Notes: generated from the sequence alone by a model not told the origin. 39,631 nt of DNA from a bacterium (GCA_003353795.1 PIVY01000021.1:1-39631); one strand, 5' to 3'. Counted from the first letter of the stretch, positions 13,925 through 21,625 are shown. Program-made: numbers and translations.

Positions 13925-14467
13925 TCAGTCCTCCTCGCCATCGTCGGCGAGATCAAGGAACCGCTGAACCTCGTCTTCGAAGCCCAGCTTGGTCGGGTCG
14001 GTGATCCGATCCACGTACAGGACGCCTTCGAGATGGTCGCACTCGTGCTGCATGACGATGGCCGGGAAGCCCTCGAGCTCCATGTCCACCGGCTCGCCCT
14101 TCTCGTCGTGGGCCTTGATCCGGATGTGCGCCGGTCGCTCGACGTAGCCGCGCAGGCCGGGGACGCTCAGACATCCCTCGAACATGCCCAGCGTGTACTC
14201 GTCGTCCAGCACCTCGATCTCCGGGTTGATCAGCACCCGCAACTTGGGCCGCCCGTCGTCCGACTCCTCGCCGCCGGCAATGACCAGCTGCACGGGGGTG
14301 TAGACCTGAGGCGCCGCCAGCCCGACCCCGTTGTACTCGATCATGGTCTCGAGCATGTCGCGGATGAGCCGCTGCACCTCGGGACCGGTGATCTTGGCGG
14401 GGTCGATGGGCTTGCACTTCTCCCGCAGCACGGGGTGACCCATCCGGGCGACCTTGAGAATGGCCAT
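13925..14467 (-). CDS. def: Peptide deformylase
   Basis: A 180-residue peptide deformylase, which removes the formyl group from the N-terminal methionine of new proteins. All three family motifs are intact: GVGLAAPQ at 47-54, EGCLS at 97-101 with metal ligand Cys99, and HECDH at 141-145 with ligands His141 and His145 and catalytic Glu142. The length is normal for type I enzymes. ATG 14467 (MAILKVARMGHPVLR) follows AGGAG at a good distance, and homologues start at this point; the open frame continues 78 codons upstream without support. No fmt gene is adjacent. It is the first gene of a two-gene minus-strand unit with the DUF309-like gene. Confidence 0.97.
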   Translation of the reverse strand: MAILKVARMGHPVLREKCKPIDPAKITGPEVQRLIRDMLETMIEYNGVGLAAPQVYTPVQLVIAGGEESDDGRPKLRVLINPEIEVLDDEYTLGMFEGCLSVPGLRGYVERPAHIRIKAHDEKGEPVDMELEGFPAIVMQHECDHLEGVLYVDRITDPTKLGFEDEVQRFLDLADDGEED

Positions 14468-14694
14468 CTTGTTCGACTCCTGTACGTGAGCATGGTGGAG
14501 GGACGTCTTGACGTGCCACCACCATAATCCATTTCGGAGCCAATGCAAAAATGGGCCCACGCGCAGACGTTTCGAGAACGCACTGAATCGGCCAGGAACG
14601 TCAATTCGGCTCCGGCGGACGGGCAAGGACGGGCCACCGGTGGGGAAGGATCTGCCGGGCCGGTCGGTGTCCCTTTCGGCCGAGATCCCGCCCT

Positions 14695-14723
14695 TTGACA
14701 TCTCCCGAACCCTGCGCTAACGT
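14695..14723 (+). promoter_or_regulatory. Sigma-70-type promoter of the Na/Pi cotransporter gene
   Basis: A perfect -35 box, TTGACA (14695-14700), is followed by a 17-bp spacer and TAACGT (14718-14723). The -10 box has four consensus positions. Transcription would start near 14730 and give a leader of about 50 nt before the ATG at 14779. This excludes the longer open frame starting at 14695 and supports the shorter start. Confidence 0.7.
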
Positions 14724-14778
14724 GTCGCCGTCCCGTCATGACCATGGCCATTGGATCCCTTCGCACATCTGGAGATTC

Positions 14779-15915
14779 ATGGAGACGGACCGCCGCTCCC
14801 CGGCCCTCGGCGCCATCCTGCGTATCCTGCGGGTGGCCGCTCTGCTCTACCTGTTCCTCTTCGCCATCGGCCTGCTCGGCGGCGCCTTCAAGCTCTTCGG
14901 CAAGGGCTTCTCCGAGGCGCTCATCACCGGCACCAGCAATCCCGTCGTCGGCCTGATGATCGGCCTGCTGGCCACGTCGCTGATCCAGAGCAGCAGTTCC
15001 ACCACCAGCATCGTGGTGGGACTCGTGGCCGCCGGCGCCCTCACCGTGCGCGGCGCCGTGCCCATCATCATGGGCGCCAACATGGGCACCACGGTGACCA
15101 ACACGCTGGTGGCCATGACCAGCATGGGGCGGCGCGGCGAGTTCACCCGCGCCTTCGCCGGCGCCACCATGCACGACATGTTCAACCTCATGGCGATCCT
15201 GATCCTGTTCCCGCTGGAGCAGGCCACCCACTTCCTCGAGCGGTCGGCCACGTGGCTGTCGACCCACCTGATCGGGGCCGAAGGCCTCGAATTCCACAGT
15301 CCCGTGAAGGCCATCACCAAGCCGGTGGTCAATCTGGTGAAGCACTGGCTGAGCGACGGGCTCGCGCTGCCCAACTGGGCCGCCGGCGCGATCATGGCGG
15401 TGCTCGCCCTGGCGCTCATCTTCTTCGCGCTCACCGGCCTCACGCGTACGCTCAAGGCCGTGGTCCTGAGCCGCGCCGAGGGATCATTCACCAGTTGGGT
15501 GAGCCGTGGCGGCCTGCTGGCCATGCTGCTGGGTGCGGGACTGACGGTGTCGGTCCAGAGCAGCTCCATCACCACCAGCCTGCTGGTGCCGCTCATCGGC
15601 GCCGGCATCATTCCCCTCGAGGGGGCCTTCGCCGTCACCCTGGGCGCCAACGTGGGCACCACGGTGACCGCGCTGCTGGCGTCGCTGGCCGGCAACGTTG
15701 CGGCGGTCACCGTCGCGCTGGTACACTTCCTGTTCAACGTGTCGGGCATCCTGATCATCTACCCCATCCGGCGCATCCGCCTGATCCCCGTGAACCTGGC
15801 CCGCCGCCTGGCGCAAGCCACGGCCCAGCGGCGGATCTGGGCGATCGTCTACATGGTGGGAGTCTTCTTCATCTTGCCCCTCTTCTTCGTGATGCTCGAC
15901 CGCTGGTTGAGCTAG
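14779..15915 (+). CDS. Na/Pi cotransporter family protein (SLC34/NptA-like)
   Basis: A 378-residue membrane protein of the Na+/phosphate cotransporter family. The two inverted-repeat halves are clear: QSSSSTTS at 70-77 with GANMGTT near 99-105, and QSSSITTS at 260-267 with GANVGTT about 30 residues later. These QSSS re-entrant segments form the phosphate and sodium site in characterised members. Hydrophobic segments run through the protein apart from a loop at about 155-200. ATG 14779 has GGAG just upstream (short spacing) and lies downstream of the promoter at 14695-14723. The PhoU-like gene starts 9 nt after its stop, so the two form a phosphate-uptake unit. Larger relatives have the PhoU domain fused; here it is a separate gene. 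Confidence 0.93.
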   Translation: METDRRSPALGAILRILRVAALLYLFLFAIGLLGGAFKLFGKGFSEALITGTSNPVVGLMIGLLATSLIQSSSSTTSIVVGLVAAGALTVRGAVPIIMGANMGTTVTNTLVAMTSMGRRGEFTRAFAGATMHDMFNLMAILILFPLEQATHFLERSATWLSTHLIGAEGLEFHSPVKAITKPVVNLVKHWLSDGLALPNWAAGAIMAVLALALIFFALTGLTRTLKAVVLSRAEGSFTSWVSRGGLLAMLLGAGLTVSVQSSSITTSLLVPLIGAGIIPLEGAFAVTLGANVGTTVTALLASLAGNVAAVTVALVHFLFNVSGILIIYPIRRIRLIPVNLARRLAQATAQRRIWAIVYMVGVFFILPLFFVMLDRWLS

Positions 15916-15924
15916 GAGGACGTC

Positions 15925-16599
15925 ATGGATTTCAAGTCGATCATGTCGCTGTTCCGCGAGGACGACTGGTCAGGCGAGCTGGTGGAGAAGCTGGACGAGA
16001 TGCTCGCGCTCTCGGGCCGCATGTTCACCTACGCCATCGGTGTGGTGATCGACGGTACGAACGACGCCGACCCGGATGTGGAACTCTTCGGCCGCGACAA
16101 GCGCATCAACAAGCTCATGCGCAAGGTCCGCCGCCGCCTGGTGTCGCGCCTCTCGCTGGGAAGCCACAGCGAAGAGGTGCCCACGGCCCTCATCTTCATG
16201 AACGCCGTGAAGGACGCCGAACGCATCGGCGACTACGTGAAGAACGTCTACGAGATCGCCGACCTCCACGGCGAGAACCCCGATCGCGACCTCTACCGCC
16301 AGTGGCTCGGCGAACGCGCCGAGCGGATCTCGGCGCTCATCGAGGCCACCCGCGAGGCGTTCGTGGCCAGCGACGAGGAGAACGCCGCCCGCGTCATCGC
16401 CGACGCCCGCAAGATGAGCAAGGAGTGCGAGGCCGCCATCCGCGAGATCACCGAGTGGCCCGGCAACGTGCGTGACGCGGTGTGCCTGGTTCTCGGCCTG
16501 CGCTTCTACAAGCGAATCGTGTCCCACCTGAGCAACATCGCGACCACGGTGGTCATGCCGGTGGATCTGCTCGACTTCCACGATGAGCCTGACGCCTAG
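15925..16599 (+). CDS. PhoU-like domain protein
   Basis: A 224-residue helical protein with PhoU-like three-helix bundles. The segments FMNAVKDAERIGDYVKNVYEIA (shown from FMNAVKDAER) and FYKRIVSHLSNIATTVVMP carry the D/E-R-I-G-D and H-x-x-N-I-A patterns of PhoU domains, which bind metal clusters and modulate phosphate uptake. It should act on the cytoplasmic face together with the Na/Pi cotransporter encoded immediately upstream (9-nt gap). GGAGGACGTC precedes ATG 15925. The last sense codons (Pro-Asp-Ala) and the TAG lie inside a long, almost perfect inverted repeat at 16589-16667. The role as uptake regulator is inferred from family and context. Confidence 0.85.
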   Translation: MDFKSIMSLFREDDWSGELVEKLDEMLALSGRMFTYAIGVVIDGTNDADPDVELFGRDKRINKLMRKVRRRLVSRLSLGSHSEEVPTALIFMNAVKDAERIGDYVKNVYEIADLHGENPDRDLYRQWLGERAERISALIEATREAFVASDEENAARVIADARKMSKECEAAIREITEWPGNVRDAVCLVLGLRFYKRIVSHLSNIATTVVMPVDLLDFHDEPDA

Positions 16600-16667
16600 G
16601 TACACTGTTGCCAGGTTGTTTCGAAGCGCCAGCGAGACAACCTGGCAACAGTGTACCTAGGCGTCAG
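16589..16667. repeat. Long near-perfect hairpin overlapping the phoU-like stop codon
   Basis: The left arm 16589-16623 pairs with 16633-16667 over 35 positions with one mismatch, which becomes a G-U pair in one RNA strand. The loop is 9 nt (16624-16632). The left arm includes the final sense codons and TAG of the PhoU-like gene. It lies between convergent genes, so it may terminate transcription from both sides, but it has no U-tract on either strand; the right arm is followed by an 11-G run. Confidence 0.92.
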
Positions 16668-16677
16668 GGGGGGGGGG
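16667..16677 (+). other. Run of 11 G residues next to the hairpin
   Basis: An uninterrupted G11 tract lies immediately right of the inverted repeat, with one intervening base before the stop codon of the minus-strand glycosyltransferase gene (TAA at 16681-16679). It is outside both coding regions, so length changes would not alter a protein. It could be a real homopolymer or a sequencing/assembly scar. Confidence 0.9.
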
Positions 16678-16678
16678 A

Positions 16679-17845
16679 TTACCAGTGGGTGAGGCAGGTT
16701 TCTGCTTGGTCCATGACTAGTTGCTGGCCGAATACCTGTTGCGCGCGGCGCCGGCCGGCGTCGCCGAATCGGCGTCGCAACTCGCTGTCCTGCAGCAATC
16801 CCGCCACGTCGTCCACGAACTGCGGGACATCATCCACCGCATGCAGCAACCCGGTCTCGCCGGCGACCACCAGCTCGGGGATGCCGTCGGCCCGGCTCGC
16901 GGCCACCGGCAGGCCCAGCGCCATGCCCTCGAGGAGCGTGTTCGGGAACCCCTCGTAGCGGCTCGGTAGCACCAGCACGTCGCAGGCGGCGAGCACGGCG
17001 GGCACGTCGCGGCGGAAGCCGAGGAAACGGACGCGTCCGTCATCGAGCAGACCTCGCGTGCCGGCGTCCGCGGTGAGCTCGTCCAGTCCGGATCCTTCGC
17101 CGGCAATCAGCCAGATCACCTCGGGAAACCGTTCTCGCAGCGACTCCGCAGCGGTCAGCACGTGCTCCTGCGCCTTGCGCCAGCCGACCTCGCCGACGCA
17201 GCCCACGACCAGGCTGTCGCGCGGGATCTTCAGCTCGGCGCGCACGTCGACCGTCGCCGCTGCTCGTTCGAGCGCCACGACGTCCACGCCGTTGGGGATC
17301 ACGTGCACGCGACTGCGGTCAAACCACGGCGCCGGTCCGCACACGGTTTCCACCAGGGCCTCGGCGTTGCAGATCAGTCGGTCCACGCCGTGGGTGTAGG
17401 TGAAGCGATAGTCCCAGTTGCTCTTGATGGGATCCGGGGAGCCGCGGCGGGCGACCAGACGCACGCGACGGCCGGCGAGCCAGGCGCCGAGGCGGGCCTG
17501 GCGGATCTCCTTGTCGAGGTTGGCGCAGATCACGTCGATGCGTGCGCGTGTAAACTCGCGCGCCAATCCAACCAGCGAGCGCGGGTCGAACCAGCCGCCC
17601 AGGCGCACGGTCACCACGTCGAGACCGGCGTCGCTGCCGCTTGCAGCCAGTTCGCTGCCGGGCTGCACGATCAGGGTCACGCGGTGCCCGCGGTCGCGCA
17701 TGGCGCACGCCGTGGTGAGCATCCACTTCTCGCCGCCGCCCCAGCGGCGCAGCGACGACACGAAGCCCAACGAAAGCGACGGTGCGACCCCGGAGGGCCG
17801 CACCGTCTCGCTGTTGGAACGCGCGCTATGGTTCCCAGCGTTCAT
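16679..17845 (-). CDS. Glycosyltransferase family 4
   Basis: A 388-residue GT-B fold glycosyltransferase. The N-terminal acceptor domain has the glycine-rich loop RRWGGGEK near residues 33-40. The C-terminal donor domain begins near 210 (SLVVGCVGEVGWRKAQEHVL), with FLGFRRDVPAVLAACDVLVLPS and the retaining GT4 E-x7-E motif at Glu298 and Glu306 (EGFPNTLLE). It transfers a sugar from a nucleotide donor, probably during cell-surface polysaccharide or lipopolysaccharide assembly; donor and acceptor are unknown. There is no signal peptide or membrane span. It lies 32 nt downstream of degP on the same strand but is functionally unrelated by eye. Its stop abuts the G11 tract and hairpin at 16589-16677. 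Confidence 0.93.
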   Translation of the reverse strand: MNAGNHSARSNSETVRPSGVAPSLSLGFVSSLRRWGGGEKWMLTTACAMRDRGHRVTLIVQPGSELAASGSDAGLDVVTVRLGGWFDPRSLVGLAREFTRARIDVICANLDKEIRQARLGAWLAGRRVRLVARRGSPDPIKSNWDYRFTYTHGVDRLICNAEALVETVCGPAPWFDRSRVHVIPNGVDVVALERAAATVDVRAELKIPRDSLVVGCVGEVGWRKAQEHVLTAAESLRERFPEVIWLIAGEGSGLDELTADAGTRGLLDDGRVRFLGFRRDVPAVLAACDVLVLPSRYEGFPNTLLEGMALGLPVAASRADGIPELVVAGETGLLHAVDDVPQFVDDVAGLLQDSELRRRFGDAGRRRAQQVFGQQLVMDQAETCLTHW

Positions 17846-17877
17846 GTCGCGATTCTACCGCACCCGGCGTGGCAACA

Positions 17878-19281
17878 CTAGCGCGGAATGAACAGGGACA
17901 CCGTGCTCTCGTTGCGCGGCCGGTAGACGCGCAGCTTGATGGGCCGGTCCTCGTCGCGCTCCACCGCGCGGCGGTAGTCGTCGAGGCTGGTCACGTTCTT
18001 GCCGTTGATCTCCTGGATCACGTCGCCGCGCGCCAGACCCTCGCGGGCCGCGTTGCTGCGCTGGCTGACCTCGACCACCATCACGCCGTCGATATCTTCG
18101 GGCACCTGGCCGTGGCCCCGCAGTTGCGCGTCCAAAGCGCGCACGGTCACACCCTCGATGCCGTCGTCGGCCGAGGGGTTCTCACCCCGGGTGCTGGCCA
18201 GGACATCCTGGTCAGGAAGCTCGCCCAGCTTCACCGTCTTGGCGATCTCCTTGTCTTCGCGCCGGATCGCCAGTTCGGCCTTGTGACCGATGGGCATCAG
18301 CGAGACCGTGTTGCGCAGCTGCGACACGGTGTTCACCTGCTTGCCGTCCACGGACAGGATGATGTCGCCCTCCTCGAGGCCCGCATCCTCGGCCGGGGCG
18401 CCGTCGGTCACCTGGTCCACGAGCACGCCCGTCGGCTTGTCGAGACCGTAGTAGTCGGCCACGTTCTGGGTGACCGGCCGCACCTGCACGCCCAGCCAGG
18501 CACGCTTGACCTCGCCGTCCTCGCGCAGGGCGGTGAGGATGCGCTGGACCATGTTGGCGGGAATGGCGAAGCCGATGCCCTGCGAACCGCCGCTGCGACT
18601 GAGGATGGCCGAGTTGATGCCCACGACCTCGCCGCGCATGTTCACCATGGCGCCGCCCGAGTTGCCGGGGTTGATGGCCGCATCGCTCTGGATGTGGTCC
18701 TCGTAATTCATCAGGCCGATGGAGCGACCCTTGGCCGACACGATGCCCATGGTCACGGTCTGGCCAACGCCGAAGGGATTGCCCACGGCCATGACCTGCT
18801 CGCCCACGCGCAGGGCGTCGCTGTCGCCGAACTCGAGGAAGGGCAGGTCGCGGGTGGGGTCGATCTTGATGAGGGCCACGTCGGTGGCGGGATCGGTGCC
18901 GATGATCTCGGCCTGGTAGGTCTCGCGGTCGTTGAAGGCGATGCGGATACTCTCGGCGCCCTCCACCACATGGTTGTTGGTGACGATGTAGCCGTCCTTG
19001 GAGATCACCACGCCCGAGCCCAGGCTGCGCTCGAGACGCTCGGTGTTGCCGCCCTCTTCCTGCTGCTGGTCGAAGAAGCGACGGAACATGGGGTCGTCCA
19101 TGAACGGGTGCGACTGCCGTTCGACGACCTTGTCGGTGTTGATGTTCACCACCGCGGGCATGGTCATCTCGGCGACGTCGGCGGAGTCCAGGTCGCCGGG
19201 GGCCGCCACGGCGGGAACGGCGACGGCCATCAGCAGCAACACGACGGCGGCCAGTCGGTGGAAATTCCTGTTCTGGAACAT
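17878..19281 (-). CDS. degP: DegP/HtrA-family periplasmic serine protease with two PDZ domains
   Basis: A 467-residue Do-type serine endopeptidase that degrades or refolds misfolded envelope proteins. The N-terminus has a signal peptide (hydrophobic 9-26, cleavage near AVAA-PGD). The trypsin-like domain carries the full triad: His104 in TNNHVVEG, Asp134 in ATDVALIKID and Ser208 in INPGNSGGAM. PDZ1 (about 255-350) and PDZ2 (about 370-455) follow, with DQVTDGAPAEDAGLEEGDII and ARGDVIQEINGKNV. An acidic, Q-rich LA-loop region (DQQQEEGGNTE) precedes the catalytic domain. AAGGAAG precedes ATG 19281. The 262-bp upstream gap contains a CCCCGCGGGG palindrome near 19433 and no convincing promoter. The product is clear; DegP versus DegQ/MucD naming is not. 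Confidence 0.95.
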   Translation of the reverse strand: MFQNRNFHRLAAVVLLLMAVAVPAVAAPGDLDSADVAEMTMPAVVNINTDKVVERQSHPFMDDPMFRRFFDQQQEEGGNTERLERSLGSGVVISKDGYIVTNNHVVEGAESIRIAFNDRETYQAEIIGTDPATDVALIKIDPTRDLPFLEFGDSDALRVGEQVMAVGNPFGVGQTVTMGIVSAKGRSIGLMNYEDHIQSDAAINPGNSGGAMVNMRGEVVGINSAILSRSGGSQGIGFAIPANMVQRILTALREDGEVKRAWLGVQVRPVTQNVADYYGLDKPTGVLVDQVTDGAPAEDAGLEEGDIILSVDGKQVNTVSQLRNTVSLMPIGHKAELAIRREDKEIAKTVKLGELPDQDVLASTRGENPSADDGIEGVTVRALDAQLRGHGQVPEDIDGVMVVEVSQRSNAAREGLARGDVIQEINGKNVTSLDDYRRAVERDEDRPIKLRVYRPRNESTVSLFIPR

Positions 19282-19487
19282 CGTTATCTTCCTTCTCTCG
19301 GAAATGACTGATTCGGTGAGGCGGCGGGCCGGTCGTCGCGGCGAGGGCCGGGCCGCGGCCTCAGCGTCAGGGGCTCGCTATACAACTCGCGGGCAGATCA
19401 AAAGTTTCTGTTCGTTTTCCGATTTCCGCACCCCGCGGGGTTGCCACACGCTGATCCGGTGGATTCAATTTCGACTGGAATCCAAGA

Positions 19488-19518
19488 CGAGGCCGGCGCC
19501 GCCAGGGCACCGGCCTCG
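19488..19518 (-). terminator. Candidate terminator hairpin after the ferredoxin gene
   Basis: CGAGGCCGG (19488-19496) pairs perfectly with CCGGCCTCG (19510-19518) around a 13-nt loop. On the minus strand it lies 26 nt past the ferredoxin stop and is followed by a short T-containing stretch (TCTTGGATT). The weak T-tract keeps confidence moderate. Confidence 0.5.
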
Positions 19519-19543
19519 CCATCTATGGATCCAGCGTCGGACG

Positions 19544-19777
19544 CTACTCGCCGTCGTCGCCGATGGCCTCGACGGGGCAGTCGTCCAGCGCGTCACGGCA
19601 GAGTTGCTCCTCGTCGGGAGTCTCCGGCTGCTTTTTCAAGAAGGAATGTCCTTCGTCGTCGTTCCGGTCGAAGTTGTCCGGCGCCGTCTGGCGGCAGAGA
19701 TCGCAATCGATGCAGTTCACGTCGACGTAGAACTTACCCTGTGCCTGCTCGGGCACCTTGTCCATGGGGTCCGCCAT
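19544..19777 (-). CDS. Single-cluster [4Fe-4S] ferredoxin
   Basis: A 77-residue acidic ferredoxin. CIDCDLC gives Cys22, Cys25 and Cys28, and the fourth ligand is Cys67 in CPVEAIG, so it should bind one [4Fe-4S] cluster. An extra Cys60 (EEQLC) could form a disulfide with another residue or be free. The overall pattern is that of Bacillus/Thermotoga-type one-cluster ferredoxins, which carry electrons in the cytoplasm. GGAGGAAAG lies just before ATG 19777. It is the only small electron carrier in the window; a link to the hydG gene 12 kb away would be speculation. A dyad at 19885-19895 lies about 110 nt upstream. Confidence 0.92.
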   Translation of the reverse strand: MADPMDKVPEQAQGKFYVDVNCIDCDLCRQTAPDNFDRNDDEGHSFLKKQPETPDEEQLCRDALDDCPVEAIGDDGE

Positions 19778-19884
19778 GGTTTCTCTTTCCTCCTGATGGG
19801 CGATCGTTTGCTCTCGAGTCGTCTGTGGACTCGCCGCACGTATAAGGTGAATTGCCTGATCTTGCCAGTCCAGGTCAAATCAAA

Positions 19885-19895
19885 CAGACGGTCTG
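19885..19895. promoter_or_regulatory. Small palindrome upstream of the ferredoxin gene
   Basis: CAGACGGTCTG is an 11-bp perfect odd-centred dyad. It lies about 110 nt upstream of the ferredoxin ATG, and about 35 nt before a possible broken plus-strand coding region. It has the form of a short operator, but no regulator can be named. Confidence 0.3.
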
Positions 19896-19929
19896 AATGT
19901 CCCTGGCCTCCCGTGCGCTGACCGATCCC

Positions 19930-20231
19930 ATGCATACGGCCCTGGCCGACGGCACGGCCGATTCGACCCACCTCTACGTCTGCGACCAGCCGTCGTCCCC
20001 GAGATCCTCATCGGTCTCGGCGATTCCTTCCGGCGCACCTCCTGAAACGGCTATCCCGTCTGCTACGCCCTCCACAGGCCTGTGGAGGACCGACCGGGAT
20101 ACACCGCGACCCGAATTGGAACCCTGGCCGCAGTCCCCGACGCCCGCACCGAGCTCGATCGGGAGGCCCTGAGCAACCTGGGCATCGATGATTCCGCGCT
20201 GGAGTACCGCGCCGCCGCGGCATCCTCGTGA
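19930..20231 (+). pseudogene. Possible broken gene in the ferredoxin / HD-protein gap
   Basis: The 486-bp gap between the ferredoxin gene and the inverted repeat at 20264 holds traces of coding sequence. From ATG 19930 one frame reads MHTALADGTADSTHLYVCDQ. A shift by one base near 19985 then gives AVVPEILIGLGDSFRRTS, an in-frame TGA, then NGYPVCYALHRPVEDRPGY and a good coding-like tail (ALSNLGIDDSALEYRAA) that ends at TGA 20229-20231. I read this as one short gene with one frameshift and one nonsense change, or with sequence errors. I do not recognise the family. It may also be chance composition; the amino-acid make-up is the only evidence. Confidence 0.3.
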
Positions 20232-20263
20232 CACCCATCGGACGCCCATAGCCCCCCACCCCG

Positions 20264-20357
20264 AGGATTCTCACTCTCGTTTCTGGCTGGACAGCGTGCG
20301 GGGGCCCTTGAAGGGGCCCCCGCCGCAACTCCATCCAGAAACGAGAGTGAGAATCCT
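20264..20357. repeat. Two-tier inverted repeat ending in the HD gene's stop codon
   Basis: The outer arms are perfect over 23 nt: 20264-20286 with 20335-20357. The stem continues inward across one mismatch with TGGA/TCCA. Inside is a second GC-rich hairpin, GCGGGGGCCC (20298-20307) with GGGCCCCCGC (20314-20323). The right outer arm takes in two bases of the TAG stop of the minus-strand HD-fold gene. It can serve as a terminator for that gene, though no U-tract follows. Confidence 0.9.
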
Positions 20358-20898
20358 AGAACCGATGCTTGAACGGCAGGAAGGTCATGAAGTCCGCATG
20401 ATGCACCACGTAAGCCTCGGCGGAACGCGTGACCAGGTTGCCCTCGGCGGCGTGTGCGGAGATGATGTGGCACACGGCATCGGGGACGCCGGCTTCCATG
20501 GCCAGGCCGACACCCGTGAAGGGGTGCCGCAGATACTTGCCGGTCATGCTCTTGACGGTCTTACCGTCGGCGGCGTGCTCGTACTCGAGGAGCTTGCCCA
20601 CGTCGGCCAGGATAGCGCCGGCGATGACGGTGTCCATGTCGCAGACCAGGTCGGGTGCGAGGAACTTATTCATCTGTACGGCGGCATCGCGGCTCACGTG
20701 CACCACCAGGCGCTTGTGGGCCATGAAGGTGACCTTGAGGTCGGGAACGAGCAGCGTGAAGGGGATGGTCTCGAGATCCTCGGCGGTGAGCGGACTGCGC
20801 TCCAGGGCCATTTCCCAGGTCTTGGCCGTGGACTCGCGCAGGGATTCGTCGTCGATCCATTCCAGCTCGGGCCAAAGTTTCAGGACGTCGGCGTTCAT
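20356..20898 (-). CDS. HD-domain-like protein with altered HD motif
   Basis: A 180-residue protein with the layout of an HD-superfamily metal phosphohydrolase. His67 (VVHVSRDA) begins the pattern, the central motif reads ILADVGKLLEYE (98-102 ADVGK), then RHPFTG (His125), HIISAHAAEG (His144, His149) and VVHHADF (Asp169) follow. In most members the central motif is HDxGK, and here its His is Ala98, although Asp99 remains. The other likely metal ligands are present, so the protein may bind metal differently or have lost catalysis. There is no signal peptide. ATG 20898 has GGAGGAACACG upstream; a longer open frame to 21387 lacks support. The stop overlaps the inverted repeat at 20264-20357. Confidence 0.75.
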   Translation of the reverse strand: MNADVLKLWPELEWIDDESLRESTAKTWEMALERSPLTAEDLETIPFTLLVPDLKVTFMAHKRLVVHVSRDAAVQMNKFLAPDLVCDMDTVIAGAILADVGKLLEYEHAADGKTVKSMTGKYLRHPFTGVGLAMEAGVPDAVCHIISAHAAEGNLVTRSAEAYVVHHADFMTFLPFKHRF

Positions 20899-21243
20899 CG
20901 TGTTCCTCCGGCGATCGGGTTGGGGCGCATGGAATCGTTGACCGAAAAGAAGCCACCTCGAGCCGCCGGTGCAACCCGGAATCTCGCGGAGGCGAAAACG
21001 GGATGGAGGCAGGCTGCAACTCATGCTGCCGGTGGCGGCAAGATGCAACCTGTGAACAAGGAAATCAGGATCGAAAGCGGTTAAAGATACTCCGTAAAAT
21101 GCCTCGTTGTGCCCGGTTGCATCCAGGCCGGGAACGACCCCGATCCGGGCACGCCCCATGCAGCAGGGAGACCGTGAACACGCCGGCCAATCCGGCAAGG
21201 CGAAACGACCAGAAACCGGCCAGTAACAGGAGACGTGATTTTC
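20899..21243. other. Divergent intergenic region with a possible promoter
   Basis: This 345-bp region separates the HD-fold gene (minus) from the FnIII-domain gene (plus). A possible plus-strand promoter is TCGAAA (21071-21076), an 18-bp spacer and TAAAAT (21095-21100), which would leave a leader of about 135 nt with several short GC-rich hairpins. I searched by eye for GEMM-type and other well-known riboswitch cores and found none. Apart from this and the HD gene's ribosome site, I see nothing. Confidence 0.35.
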
Positions 21244-21606
21244 ATGACCAAGACGAAGCGAAACCTCACGGCCCTCGCGATCCTCGCGACTATTGGCCTG
21301 CTCGGCGCCATTCCGGCCGCCGCACAGACCACCGTCGAGGTGACGGCCTCCTGGACCCCTCCGACCGAAGGCTCGCCGGTGCACCACTACATCCTGCAGC
21401 TGTCGACCGACGGTGGTCCATTCACCACCGTGGGTTCAGTCACCGGTACCAGCTATGTGCTGGATCTCGAAGTCGGTCAGACCTATGTGGCCCGCGTGGC
21501 AGGTGTCGATGACGACGCTCGTCAGGGCCCGTTCTCCGAGGATTCGGATCCCTATTCGCCGGACGTCGGCCCTCCGGGTCAGCCGGGCAAGCCGATCATC
21601 ATGTAG
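21244..21606 (+). CDS. Small secreted protein with one fibronectin type III domain
   Basis: A 120-residue exported protein. Residues 1-28 are a signal peptide with cleavage likely at AAA-QTT. The mature part is essentially one FnIII-type beta-sandwich: VTASWTPPTEGSPVHHYILQ, then a GGPFTTVGSVTGTSYVLDL strand pair and YVARVAGVDDDARQGPFS. The C-terminus is Pro/Gly-rich and ends PGKPIIM. FnIII modules bind proteins or glycans or act as spacers; a domain on its own is more likely a small surface or secreted adhesive protein, but the partner is unknown. ATG 21244 has AGGAGA (21228-21233) at a good distance, better than the GTG at 21235. A strong terminator follows 20 nt after the stop. Confidence 0.85.
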   Translation: MTKTKRNLTALAILATIGLLGAIPAAAQTTVEVTASWTPPTEGSPVHHYILQLSTDGGPFTTVGSVTGTSYVLDLEVGQTYVARVAGVDDDARQGPFSEDSDPYSPDVGPPGQPGKPIIM

Positions 21607-21625
21607 CAGCAACAGTGCGAGAAGG

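Noticed and set aside
14695-14778. An upstream start for the Na/Pi cotransporter at 14695.
   Set aside because: This start lies in the -35 box of the promoter, so it could not be transcribed from it.
20070-20087. 18-bp palindrome CTCCACAGGCCTGTGGAG.
   Set aside because: It lies within the possible broken gene, has no U-tract or promoter near it, and no regulator can be linked to it.
21101-21243. Leader of the FnIII gene looked like a possible cyclic-di-GMP (GEMM) riboswitch.
   Set aside because: The conserved GEMM core and tetraloop-receptor sequences are not present; only unremarkable GC-rich hairpins are.
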